A program made the translations under genes and the position numbers. 7,774 nucleotides of DNA from Pseudomonadota bacterium. GTDB taxonomy: Bacteria; Desulfobacterota; DSM-4660; Desulfatiglandales; B25-G16. Location: positions 1 to 7,774 of the forward strand of contig JADFWK010000161.1 in NCBI GenBank assembly GCA_015223015.1, given 5' to 3'. Shown one piece after another: positions 1 through 6,927 of the stretch (positions are counted from its first letter, which is position 1; every line of letters begins with the position of its first letter). The notes under the pieces were generated by a model. It made no database searches and had not been told where the DNA came from. It saw nothing but the letters and a program-made list of their open reading frames with translations.

Positions 1-1041
1 CATTTGATCCCAGACCTCTTCTGGCTCAATGGATAGCATGCACCTATGATCCGATGGACACTCCACTTTCAAACAGGGGCTGCACTCAACGCTATGCCTG
101 ATTATTCTTGCGTTTCTGCTAACTGGGCTCGTTCGCACGTGATCAGTAGGACCAAATACAGCCACCAGAGGTGTGTCAAAGGCAGCGGCTATGTGCATGA
201 GACCGCTATCATTGGTTACAAAAAAGTTGCATCGCTTGATCAATGCCATAGCCTCACCTAATGTGGTTTTCCCACAGAGATTGACCGGATCGGTGTGCAT
301 TAGCTTTGATACGTGTGCAGCTATGTCTCTCTCCGAAAAAGAACCAAAAAGCATTACCTTTGAACCCCACGTCTGTGAGGCCCAGTCACCGATTACGGCA
401 AACCGCTCCGCTGGCCATCTCTTGGCTGATCCGTATGCAGCACCTGGATTAATTCCAACTACAAGGTGATTTTCATCAATACCCTCTGCGGAAAGCACTG
501 CATCAGCTGAGGTTACGTCCTCATCATCAAGGTATACACGTGGTTCTCTGCCTTCTACCTCCCAACCCATCGCCTCCATGATCCCAAGAAAATATTCAAC
601 TTGATGGGCTAAGAGAATGGCTCTATCTCTCTTAACCTTGTGGGTCAAAAGCAGTCCTCTGCCATCGGTATTATAACCGACCCTATGCTTCACTCCTCCC
701 AAAGAGGCCAAGAAAGCAGCCTCAAAGGCATTTTGAAAAAGAACAGCCAGATCAAACTGTTCACGCCTGAACTCAGATATGATCCTTGCCAATTCTTTGC
801 AGGTACTCAAAAAACCCTTACCTTTGTCAATGATCATGATTCTGTCCACGGCAGGATGATTCTTCAAGAGCGAAACAACCCATGGATTGGCTAAAACCGT
901 TATCTGGGCGTGAGGAAACGTCCTTCTAACTACTGCCAGAGAGGGAAGCATCATCACCGTATCACCTACCCAATTGGTGGATCTTACCAGTATCTTATCA
1001 ATGTTCTCAGGTGAGATGCTATGCCTAGCTCTAACCCTCAT
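1..1041 (-). CDS. waaF: ADP-heptose:LPS heptosyltransferase II, C-terminus cut by window edge
   Basis: This is a family-9 glycosyltransferase that adds the second L-glycero-D-manno-heptose to the LPS inner core, at the cytoplasmic face of the inner membrane. The visible 347 codons have no stop and run off the left edge. WaaF-like motifs in order: RSTNWVGD (about 20-27, with the Asp expected near the active site), NPGAAYGSAKRWP (198-210), NDSGLMHIAAAF (277-288), FGPTDHVRTSP, and a Cys-rich C-terminal stretch (CSPC...CPSDHRC) typical of WaaF. E. coli WaaF is about 348 aa and this protein has roughly 14 extra N-terminal residues, so probably only the last 10-20 residues are missing. The ATG at 1041 is the only usable in-frame start before the first motif. 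It overlaps the lpxK stop by 11 nt (ATGAGGGTTAG) and lacks a strong Shine-Dalgarno, so translational coupling to lpxK is likely. WaaC or another GT9 enzyme is the main alternative, but the KRWP and SPC/CP motifs favour WaaF. Confidence 0.9.
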   Translation of the reverse strand, partial: MRVRARHSISPENIDKILVRSTNWVGDTVMMLPSLAVVRRTFPHAQITVLANPWVVSLLKNHPAVDRIMIIDKGKGFLSTCKELARIISEFRREQFDLAVLFQNAFEAAFLASLGGVKHRVGYNTDGRGLLLTHKVKRDRAILLAHQVEYFLGIMEAMGWEVEGREPRVYLDDEDVTSADAVLSAEGIDENHLVVGINPGAAYGSAKRWPAERFAVIGDWASQTWGSKVMLFGSFSERDIAAHVSKLMHTDPVNLCGKTTLGEAMALIKRCNFFVTNDSGLMHIAAAFDTPLVAVFGPTDHVRTSPVSRNARIIRHSVECSPCLKVECPSDHRCMLSIEPEEVWDQM

Positions 1042-2140
1042 CTTTTTTCACACCAGAATTAAGCATCCCCTGCTTGATGGTATCAAAAAAGGTATCGCTA
1101 TCTGAAAGAAGCCCCACTTTTATGGTTAATACAGCGATATCTCCCCCAACATCAACTCTCCCATCGATCCTGACCCAGTCTTTTTCTGTGGTCAATAAAA
1201 AATCGCCTTCCGAGACTTTCTTCCAAGAGGCAAGCTTTCCAATCTCATCTTGAGTAAAGGAATGATGATCCGAAAAAGCTTTGAAATGAATCACGTGAGC
1301 TCCCAAGCCCTTCACCATATCCAAAAAATCATCGGGATGAGCCAGCCCTGCAAAGGCCACTACCTTTTTCCCTGACAAGAAGTCTGGTGGATAGGTTCTA
1401 CCATCAAGGGGAAATATAACCTGATCTGGGAGGTGTGCCGATCTAAAAATTGGTTTCTCAGGAAAGTTCTTTCGCAAGAAATCTACCATGTCATTGCCGT
1501 TACACTCAACTGCGCATTTGGTCATAACAATGAGATCAGCTCTCTCTATCCCCTCAAGTGGCTCCCTCAAGGGACCACGGGGCAGCAACCATTCGTTTCC
1601 AAACTGCCTTCTTGCATCCAAAAGGAGAATATCCAGATCCCTGTGTAGTGATACATGCTGATATCCATCATCTAAGAGCAGCAGTTCTGGATTGAATCGT
1701 CGTAGGGCCAGATTCCCTATCAGGTATCTGTTTTTCGATATCAATACGGGAATAGACGCTACCTTTTTTGCCAGAAGCACCGCCTCGTCTCCTGCGTCAT
1801 CGTAGGTTGCCAAAACCTTAGTTCCATCAGAGACAACAAGAAAGTTGTGACTTGTTTTGCCTTTATAGCCCCTCGATAGGATAGCTGCTCCGATGCCATT
1901 TTCACCTGCCCACTCAGCGAGCATGGCTACAAATGGTGTTTTGCCTGTACCCCCCACTGTTATATTTCCTACACTGACAACATAGGTAGGAAGAGATCTG
2001 ATCCTGAAAAGACCGACGTTATAACCAATGAGTCTGAGCCTAACCCCTAGGCCATAAACAACGGAAACGGTCCTCAGGAAAAAGGTGAATGCATTCCTTT
2101 TTTTCTTTTCGTGAATGGTTGACCAGTTAATCCGCTTCAT
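1031..2140 (-). CDS. lpxK: Tetraacyldisaccharide 4'-kinase
   Basis: LpxK transfers the gamma-phosphate of ATP to the 4' position of the tetraacyl-disaccharide 1-phosphate, making lipid IVA at the cytoplasmic side of the inner membrane. The 369-aa protein carries the full family signature: an N-terminal hydrophobic/amphipathic segment (about 20-45), the P-loop GNITVGGTGKTP (58-69, Lys67), LSRGYKGK (88-95), DDAGDEA (114-120), LLLDDGYQH (154-162), LLPRGPLREP (185-194), AGLAHPDDF (264-272), the DHH motif (291-293, probably containing the catalytic His) and LLTTEKDW (315-322). Length is slightly above the usual 320-350 aa, mostly at the termini. The ATG at 2140 gives a normal N-terminus, but the upstream Shine-Dalgarno is weak. 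It overlaps waaF downstream by 11 nt, forming a lipid A/core unit. No waaA or msbA is directly upstream, where many Proteobacteria have them; khpA and a 240-nt spacer are there instead. Confidence 0.97.
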   Translation of the reverse strand: MKRINWSTIHEKKKRNAFTFFLRTVSVVYGLGVRLRLIGYNVGLFRIRSLPTYVVSVGNITVGGTGKTPFVAMLAEWAGENGIGAAILSRGYKGKTSHNFLVVSDGTKVLATYDDAGDEAVLLAKKVASIPVLISKNRYLIGNLALRRFNPELLLLDDGYQHVSLHRDLDILLLDARRQFGNEWLLPRGPLREPLEGIERADLIVMTKCAVECNGNDMVDFLRKNFPEKPIFRSAHLPDQVIFPLDGRTYPPDFLSGKKVVAFAGLAHPDDFLDMVKGLGAHVIHFKAFSDHHSFTQDEIGKLASWKKVSEGDFLLTTEKDWVRIDGRVDVGGDIAVLTIKVGLLSDSDTFFDTIKQGMLNSGVKKDEG

Positions 2141-2380
2141 GACTCAGATTAGATCCACCTGTGGCGGATAAGGTTGATTGTGTTGCTTGAGATGTTCAGC
2201 GTTGAGAAATGCTAACTGTTTGAGGGCATTATACCGAGTTTTAGTCCCGCTGAAGCGGGAAACATCTTAAGTGCGCCCAAAATGCTCACGGATAGAGCAA
2301 AATCGACTTTTTGCGAACGCATCATTTTTTGGGAAATAGAAAAAGGGAAGTGAAATGCCCTGCCCTGTGGGCGGGTTATT
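2141..2380. other. Structured intergenic spacer between khpA and lpxK
   Basis: No convincing gene lies in these 240 bases. They hold a series of short dyads: TCCCGC-TGAA-GCGGGA (2245-2260, 6-bp stem), TGCTC/GAGCA (2283-2287 with 2295-2299), TGCG/CGCA (2312-2321), and the larger khpA-end hairpin (2350-2384). Homopolymer runs of 5-6 A or T separate them. The 73-residue reading frame crossing the spacer has no ribosome-binding site and runs back over the khpA 3' end, so I treat it as non-coding. The hairpin series would fit a dispersed intergenic repeat, but that cannot be shown from one copy. Confidence 0.5.
2228..2233 (-). promoter_or_regulatory. Candidate -10 box for the lpxK-waaF unit
   Basis: The minus strand reads GGTATAATGCC here, a perfect TATAAT about 90 nt before the lpxK ATG. 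Position and strand fit a promoter for lpxK-waaF. No good -35 box lies at 16-18 nt: the hexamer there (GCTTCA) matches TTGACA at only two positions and falls in the small hairpin at 2245-2260. The call therefore rests on the -10 box and location alone. Confidence 0.4.
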
Positions 2381-2384
2381 TCAC
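2340..2384 (-). terminator. Putative intrinsic terminator at the khpA stop codon
   Basis: GTGAAAT (2350-2356) pairs perfectly with ATTTCAC (2378-2384). Inside this, GCCC/GGGC (2362-2365 with 2369-2372) and a further CC/GG pair extend the stem with a few mismatches, closing on a 3-nt loop. On the minus strand the hairpin is followed after about 5 nt by TTTTT (2344-2340). The outer stem includes the khpA stop codon (2381-2383). The gap between stem and T-run and the internal mismatches make this a moderate rather than a textbook terminator. Confidence 0.6.
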
Positions 2385-2611
2385 TCAAGAAGCTCCAAAA
2401 CGAATCGCTTGTGCATCTTCTTGGAGCCTGCATTGAGTATCGTTCTGATAGCCTGCGCCGTGCGTCCTTGCTTGCCGATTATTTTTCCGAGATCGTCCTT
2501 GGCCACTTTCAGCTCAATCACTGAGGTCTGCTCTCCTTCTATTTCTGTAACCTCCACTTCCTCTGGCTTGTCCACAAGCGCCTTTGCTATTTTTTCAATC
2601 AAATCCTTCAT
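2381..2611 (-). CDS. khpA: KH-domain RNA-binding protein KhpA (YlqC family)
   Basis: This is a 76-aa protein made of a single KH domain, the usual KhpA size. The nucleic-acid-binding GxxG loop is at 46-49 within [19 protein letters not shown] (41-59). The preceding [19 protein letters not shown] segment (19-37) forms the conserved strand region. KhpA family proteins bind RNA in the cytoplasm and in several bacteria act with KhpB in cell-envelope or division control and in post-transcriptional regulation; the role in this organism is unknown. The start is supported by GGAGG (2621-2625) 9 nt before ATG, and the start overlaps the stop of a short upstream ORF in an ATGA arrangement. In many genomes khpA lies between rpsP and rimM, but here neither is present. 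A hairpin at its stop suggests it is the last gene of its transcript. Confidence 0.95.
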   Translation of the reverse strand: MKDLIEKIAKALVDKPEEVEVTEIEGEQTSVIELKVAKDDLGKIIGKQGRTAQAIRTILNAGSKKMHKRFVLELLE

Positions 2612-2733
2612 GTTATTTTACCTCCATGTTTGATAACCACCACATCACTTTGATTTGCCGTTGAAGGAGATTTCACTAACCCTTGGTTTTCTCCTGCAAC
2701 CGCAGCCACCATCAACAGCCTCATATCTGACAC
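2608..2733 (-). CDS. Short unrecognised ORF overlapping the khpA start (41 aa)
   Basis: I do not recognise this product. The frame is open from about 2775 to a TGA at 2608-2610 that overlaps the khpA ATG (ATGA, 4-nt overlap, the usual sign of coupling). Candidate starts are GTG at 2733, with GGAGG (2739-2743) spaced 5 nt, which I chose, and GTG at 2766 (52 aa) with a poorer site. From GTG 2733 the peptide begins [19 protein letters not shown], then has a Ser/Thr/Asn/Gln-rich middle and ends [11 protein letters not shown]. It has no long membrane segment. Either it is a small protein coupled to khpA, or the tail of a degraded longer gene: an in-frame TAG lies about 11 codons upstream of GTG 2733, and 8 sense codons (from ATA) plus a purine-rich AAAGGGG site precede that TAG. 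Confidence 0.4.
   Translation of the reverse strand: MSDMRLLMVAAVAGENQGLVKSPSTANQSDVVVIKHGGKIT
2621..2625 (-). promoter_or_regulatory. Shine-Dalgarno of khpA inside the upstream short ORF
   Basis: The minus strand reads GGAGG, 9 nt before the khpA ATG at 2611. The site lies within the last codons (Gly-Gly-Lys-Ile-Thr) of the short ORF at 2608-2733, so translation of that ORF would carry ribosomes across the khpA initiation region. Confidence 0.7.
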
Positions 2734-2844
2734 TGTAGCCTCCACCCTCACATACTGATCTCTCACTTGAATGGTCTAGCCCCGCAGACTGATTAGGCTA
2801 TCTATCGTTCCCCTTTCTGCTTTTGGCCTTTCCTTTCAAATATT

Positions 2845-4326
2845 TCACAAATAATTTCCGAAAATCTTTCGGAAATGGAATCCGTAAACGGCAAAAGTAA
2901 GTGCTAGATGAAAAAGTTGTGGGCGCCTGAACAAAGACCACAAAAAGAGCTTCCAGTAATAAACCCTTTCCCTCTCTATGATACCCAAGAACAATATTGT
3001 CTTAAAGAATGCTCCAACGTAGCTGAAATTAAAACGAAATGCCTTTCTTTGCGACGGCCTATATTCTCTCAAGAACTCCCTAACCCGTTTATAGTATGGT
3101 TCAGGGGAATAGATTCTGCTGAGAATCTTTTTATAACCCTTAATAAGCATTTCATAATCCATCTTGGGGATGAAGTTTATCGAAAAGTCTGTATTGTCAC
3201 CCGATACATCGTTCAACAACCTGCCCTCTTTTACAAGTCGCTGGTAGAGACTGGTACTGCGCGGAGCATTTAACAACCCCACCATGGCGGTGACAATTCC
3301 ACTTTCCTGGATAAATACACTAAGCCTTTCAAAAATCGAAGGTGGATCACTATCAAACCCTACGATGAATCCCCCCACTACCTGCAAACCAAATTTCTGG
3401 ATTTTTTTTACACTGGCCACTAAGTCACGATTTCTGTTCTGGACCTTATTACACTCTGCCAAGCTTTCCTCGTTTGTTGTCTCAATGCCGACAAATACTG
3501 AAGTAAACCCTGCCTTGACCATGTATTGCATAAGCTCGTCGTCGTCAGAAAGATCTATAGACGCCTCTGTATAAAAAAAGAAGGGATGTCTTTTTCTTTC
3601 CATCCACTCAATTATAGCGGGCAAAATTTCTTCTTTTAACTTCCTCTTTCTTCCGACGAAGTTATCGTCAACAAAAAACAAATCGCCTCTCCAGCCTTGG
3701 GAGTAGAGATCTTCTAATTCGCTTATTATTTGAGTTTTACTCTTTGTACGCACTTTTCGCCCATAAAGCGCCGAGATGTTGCAGAATTCACAATCATAAG
3801 GACAGCCCCGGGAATACTGAATACTCATAACTGCATATTTCTTCATATCGATAAGGTCCCAGAGTGGAAGAGGCGTCTTTTGTATATCAGGTAATTCTTG
3901 AGAGGTATAAATATGTTGAGCACATCCATTTTTCAAATCTTCCAAAAAGGGCGGAAGCGTAATTTCAGCCTCATTAAGCACAAAATAATCCACATCCTCG
4001 AACTCTTCGTATCCAATCGTAAAGAGAGGACCACCAGCGACAACCTTGATATCCATTTCTTTGCATCTGCTAATTACTTCTTTAACCGATGCTTTTTGGA
4101 TGGACATAGCACTAACAAAAACGAAATCAGCCCATTCAAGGTCTTTATCCCTCAGTGTGGTTACATTCATATCTATGAGTTTTTTCTGCCAGTCCTTTGG
4201 AAGCATTGCTGCTACAGTCAACAACCCCAAGGGCGGGTGAGTTGCCTTTTTAGAGATAAATTTCAAAGCGCCCTTAAAACTCCAGAAGGTATCAAGATAT
4301 TTTGGATAAACGAGAAGTATTTTCAT
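2845..4326 (-). CDS. B12-binding domain radical SAM protein with DUF4070-like C-terminus
   Basis: The 493-aa protein has an N-terminal cobalamin-binding Rossmann-like domain (about 1-135: MKILLVYP, PPLGLLTVAAMLP at 31-43, VAGGP at 96-100). A radical SAM core follows (about 165-350) with the cluster motif CPYDCEFC (Cys175, Cys179, Cys182), FFVDDNF (217-223), FVGIETT (278-284) and GGFIVGFDSD (318-327). The DUF4070-like C-terminus is rich in aromatic residues and ends in two hydrophobic stretches (about 436-450 and 457-483), suggesting membrane association. Relatives of this architecture include B12-dependent methylases such as the hopanoid 2-methylase HpnP, but nothing here fixes the substrate. 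The lower-base DxHxxG histidine of classical B12 domains is absent, as is usual for this class. The open frame extends to a TTG at 4395, but ATG 4326 has GAGGT at 7 nt and begins exactly with the family motif, so I use it. The gene stands alone after a 364-nt gap and may be cotranscribed with khpA. Confidence 0.92.
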   Translation of the reverse strand: MKILLVYPKYLDTFWSFKGALKFISKKATHPPLGLLTVAAMLPKDWQKKLIDMNVTTLRDKDLEWADFVFVSAMSIQKASVKEVISRCKEMDIKVVAGGPLFTIGYEEFEDVDYFVLNEAEITLPPFLEDLKNGCAQHIYTSQELPDIQKTPLPLWDLIDMKKYAVMSIQYSRGCPYDCEFCNISALYGRKVRTKSKTQIISELEDLYSQGWRGDLFFVDDNFVGRKRKLKEEILPAIIEWMERKRHPFFFYTEASIDLSDDDELMQYMVKAGFTSVFVGIETTNEESLAECNKVQNRNRDLVASVKKIQKFGLQVVGGFIVGFDSDPPSIFERLSVFIQESGIVTAMVGLLNAPRSTSLYQRLVKEGRLLNDVSGDNTDFSINFIPKMDYEMLIKGYKKILSRIYSPEPYYKRVREFLREYRPSQRKAFRFNFSYVGAFFKTILFLGIIERERVYYWKLFLWSLFRRPQLFHLALTFAVYGFHFRKIFGNYL

Positions 4327-4690
4327 ACAATCTACCTCATTCATGCTTTCTGTGAAAAACGACAAGAAGCTTTCGACTAATTTGTTTATATTCAAGCCGG
4401 TTTAGCTATGCCACCAATACATATTTCCCCACCCGACAGGCTAATATCTATGATAATGAGAAGATTTCACATCTATTTAAAACTCAAATATCCACAATTA
4501 ACACTCAAAAGACCTCCTTTTCTACTTCTAAGTCCTTCGATTCATAAGTTCGGTGACGAACTTATTCACTCAGGCCTTAGTGCTGCCCCCGGCCATGAGC
4601 CTCTCGGCTATGAGCTCGAGGCCGAGTCGAGTGAGCAACATTTCTCAAACAAGTCGTCAAAATACGTCACCCTGTTTGCGAATCGAGGCA
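4327..4690. other. 364-nt intergenic region after ntrY
   Basis: No supportable gene is present. The half near the radical SAM gene (about 4340-4530) is AT-rich and should contain its promoter, but I find no clear -35/-10 pair; TATAAA on the minus strand (4385-4390) has no matching -35. The half next to ntrY (4534-4699) contains the structured repeat element described separately. Open frames here (for example 4408-4716 and 4553-4804 on the plus strand) lack ribosome-binding sites and family features. Confidence 0.6.
4334..4338 (-). promoter_or_regulatory. Shine-Dalgarno that fixes the radical SAM gene start
   Basis: GAGGT on the minus strand lies 7 nt before ATG 4326. It overlaps an earlier in-frame ATG (4344) and lies well inside the frame opened by TTG 4395, favouring the internal ATG as the true start. 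Confidence 0.75.
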
Positions 4691-4699
4691 CTAAGCCTG
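4534..4699. repeat. Structured element with crossing inverted repeats at the ntrY 3' end
   Basis: Several inverted repeats occupy about 166 bases. CAGGCCTTAGTGC (4571-4583) faces GCACTAAGCCTG (4688-4699), complementary except for one extra C; the second arm covers the ntrY stop codon (4691-4693). CCTTCGATTC (4534-4543) faces GAATCGAGG (4680-4688), complementary except for one extra T. GGTGACG (4552-4558) faces CGTCACC (4665-4671). TCACTC (4566-4571) faces GAGTGA (4629-4634). Local hairpins are ATAAGTTCG/CGAACTTAT (4544-4565, perfect 9-bp stem, GTGA loop) and CTCGGC/GCCGAG (4603-4608 with 4621-4626). The first two long-range pairs cross each other, as in a pseudoknot. It could be a MITE- or REP-like dispersed repeat or a structured 3' RNA; no transposase or clear target duplication is visible. 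Confidence 0.6.
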
Positions 4700-6922
4700 T
4701 GCAGGGAGTTCGATGATAAACTTGGTGCCCTTTGGTTTATTATCTTCAACCCTGATAAAACCATTATGATCGCTGATTATCCTGCTAACAATAGCAAGAC
4801 CTAAGCCTGTACCAGACTTCTTCGTAGAAAAATACGGCTCAAAGAGCCTTTCCTTGTCTTGCTCTGCAATACCGGTACCAGTATCAACCACTTCAATCTT
4901 GAGAACCCCTAATACGTCATCGAAAAGGAGCTTGACCGTAATTTTTCCCTTACCAGGAATCGCCGCCACAGCGTTATCCAACAGATTGATCATAACCCTT
5001 TTCATCTGCTCCTTGTCAAGTTTAAACGCGGGAACGTTATCATTGTCAACAAAATCGAATCTAATATCTTTGTAGGTATCCTTGTACAATAGAATCGCAT
5101 CTTGAATTATGGGTTTGATACTATCCCGCACCGGATTAGAGGCCGGCATGCGGGCAAAATTGGAGAATTCATTAACTAATACCTTCAACTCATCAACGTT
5201 GGCTATTATCAACCTCGTACACTCATCAAAAACGGTTCCATCCTCGTGTGCCAAAAGCTCGCCGTACTTTCTTCTCAATCTCTGTGCTGAAAGCTGAATC
5301 GGGGTCAATGGATTTTTCACCTCATGTGCAATGCGTCTGGCCACCTCTCTCCATGCGGCCATTCTCTGCGCCCTCTCCAATTCAGTCAGATCCTCAAATA
5401 CCGCGACCAATCCAAGATAATTACCGCGATCATCCTTCAAGACCTTCAATGAGACCAGCAACTTTAAAGAACGCCCCCGTATTGAAATCCCAATCTCCTT
5501 TTGCATGAATCCCTTGCTGAAGAGATTTTTGTTTGCCATAAATCCGCTGATAGTTGACCAATATTTAGCGCCAAGCACATCCGCATAATGTTTGCCAATT
5601 ATATCTTTGGCAAAGATATTGAGCATCTCTTCCGCTGATTTGTTTATTGTCGAAATTACCCCATCAGAATCTGCCGATATAACGCCAGCAGCTACATTTT
5701 CTAAAACCGTTTCCATATAGAGCCTGCGCTGCTCTGATTCCTTAGTGCTTTTAACCAAATCCCGGTTGGCTGAACTGAGTTTTTTTCTGCCTTCCCTCAG
5801 ATCTTTTGTCATCTTGTTGAATGAATTTACCAGAACGCCTATCTCATCCTTGGGTTCCATATCGATACGAAAACTATAATCACCAGATGCAATCCTATTA
5901 GTAGCTTTAGCAAGCTCTTCTATAGGGCCAGTCATGCCCTTTGACAAGTAAAAACCAAACCAAACCGCCGAAAAGATAACGAGAATAGTCACAATGGACA
6001 GCGTGATAAGATGGCTAAATTTAATAGGTCGCTTGAGCATCTTGAGTTGTTTATACCCTTGCAGACCCTTATCAATGGTTGCTAGTCTCGTGGAAACCAC
6101 TCCGGGGACAAATTTCGCAAGGAAAAGCGCTCCTACCTGAGCCTTGGTCTCGGTTCGTGAGAATATGGGAACAATGCCCCTGACTAGATCGCCGTGGGCG
6201 GAAGTTTGAATGTCCTTTATGTCAGTTGAACCCTCAAAACTCTTGCGCAAGAGATCAACGTTCAGCTCCTTAAAGGGTTTCAAGTCAATCCTGCGGTCAT
6301 TAGAAACGATCTTCGGCTGCAACTTCGATGAAAAGACCTGAATCGTGGCCAGATTGTATTCCCTCCTCTTTTCCTCTATTAGAGCCTGGAGTTGATCTGC
6401 CCGAGATACCAACATATATCCATTGTGGGTAATGACGGAACTCAAGTTATTACCAAAGGCCAGAACCTCGTCCCCAATTCTGCCATAGTAGTCCTGACCA
6501 GCCTCTAAAGATTTTTCAAGAGACTGTTCAATTTGAAGATTAAACCAATAATCAATCGAGAGAGAAATAAATTGAACTGAAACAAAAAAGATGATGATCG
6601 TTGGCAGAAGAGAAAGGATTACAAAGGCAAAAACGAGCTTAGCCCTCAGGCCAGAACCCATTACTTTCTTTTTTCTCTCAAAAACCAGCTTGACCAGATT
6701 TCTCATGGTCAAATAGAGGAGAAGCAGTACTAAGATCACATTGATATTAATGAGGGCAAAAATCAGGATGCTGTCGGCGATGGGCAATTCAATACCAAGA
6801 TCAAGGACTTTGGTACCCAGATAGGTAAGCAGGACAATGGTGGGAAGTATGATGCATATGATGAGTATTTCTCGTCTTCGTCTCTTTAGATCTTCTTTTT
6901 TTAGATCCATATGTTTTTTCAT
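4691..6922 (-). CDS. ntrY: NtrY-type membrane sensor histidine kinase
   Basis: The 743-aa kinase has the NtrY layout. Three N-terminal membrane helices (about 19-41, 48-72, 95-123) are followed by an extracytoplasmic sensor region (about 124-300), a fourth helix (303-326), a HAMP linker (326-382), a PAS domain (about 400-510), HisKA with IAHEVKNPLTPIQLSAQRLRR (531-551, phospho-acceptor His533), and a HATPase with N box (Asn646-Asn650), DTGTG (680-684), FEPYFSTK (694-701) and GTGLGLA (704-710). All catalytic boxes are intact. Family members autophosphorylate and pass phosphate to an NtrX-type sigma-54 activator, linked in different bacteria to nitrogen, redox or envelope responses; the signal here is unknown. 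The gene begins 5 nt after the DUF4390 gene, with a weak Shine-Dalgarno (AGG, 11 nt). Its stop lies in an arm of an inverted repeat, and no response regulator follows, so its partner must be encoded elsewhere. The symbol names the family and is not proof of function. Confidence 0.93.
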   Translation of the reverse strand: MKKHMDLKKEDLKRRRREILIICIILPTIVLLTYLGTKVLDLGIELPIADSILIFALININVILVLLLLYLTMRNLVKLVFERKKKVMGSGLRAKLVFAFVILSLLPTIIIFFVSVQFISLSIDYWFNLQIEQSLEKSLEAGQDYYGRIGDEVLAFGNNLSSVITHNGYMLVSRADQLQALIEEKRREYNLATIQVFSSKLQPKIVSNDRRIDLKPFKELNVDLLRKSFEGSTDIKDIQTSAHGDLVRGIVPIFSRTETKAQVGALFLAKFVPGVVSTRLATIDKGLQGYKQLKMLKRPIKFSHLITLSIVTILVIFSAVWFGFYLSKGMTGPIEELAKATNRIASGDYSFRIDMEPKDEIGVLVNSFNKMTKDLREGRKKLSSANRDLVKSTKESEQRRLYMETVLENVAAGVISADSDGVISTINKSAEEMLNIFAKDIIGKHYADVLGAKYWSTISGFMANKNLFSKGFMQKEIGISIRGRSLKLLVSLKVLKDDRGNYLGLVAVFEDLTELERAQRMAAWREVARRIAHEVKNPLTPIQLSAQRLRRKYGELLAHEDGTVFDECTRLIIANVDELKVLVNEFSNFARMPASNPVRDSIKPIIQDAILLYKDTYKDIRFDFVDNDNVPAFKLDKEQMKRVMINLLDNAVAAIPGKGKITVKLLFDDVLGVLKIEVVDTGTGIAEQDKERLFEPYFSTKKSGTGLGLAIVSRIISDHNGFIRVEDNKPKGTKFIIELPAQA

Positions 6923-6927
6923 CGCTT

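Noticed and set aside
640..894. 84-aa plus-strand ORF
   Set aside because: It is antisense to waaF, whose minus-strand frame is open throughout and carries the family motifs.
2212..2433. 73-aa minus-strand ORF across the khpA end and spacer
   Set aside because: It overlaps the khpA 3' end in another frame, passes through the terminator hairpin and has no ribosome-binding site. It looks like read-through of repeat-like non-coding sequence.
2773..2778. In-frame TAG upstream of the short khpA-coupled ORF as possible readthrough or pyrrolysine codon
   Set aside because: Only about eight codons with no clear start codon precede it, and nothing in the window points to UAG recoding. A plain stop is the simpler reading.
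2908..3273. 121-aa plus-strand ORF
   Set aside because: It is antisense to the conserved C-terminal part of the radical SAM gene, with no family features.
3898..4380. 160-aa plus-strand ORF
   Set aside because: It lies antisense to the radical SAM gene over its conserved N-terminal half, has no recognisable family motif, and is explained by the codon use of the real gene.
4327..4395. N-terminal extension of the radical SAM protein from TTG 4395
   Set aside because: The extra 23 residues precede the conserved MKILLVYP start, the TTG has no Shine-Dalgarno, and ATG 4326 has a good one.
4553..4804. 83-aa plus-strand ORF over the ntrY 3' end
   Set aside because: It spans the inverted-repeat element and is antisense to the conserved ATP-binding region of ntrY, with no supporting start signal.
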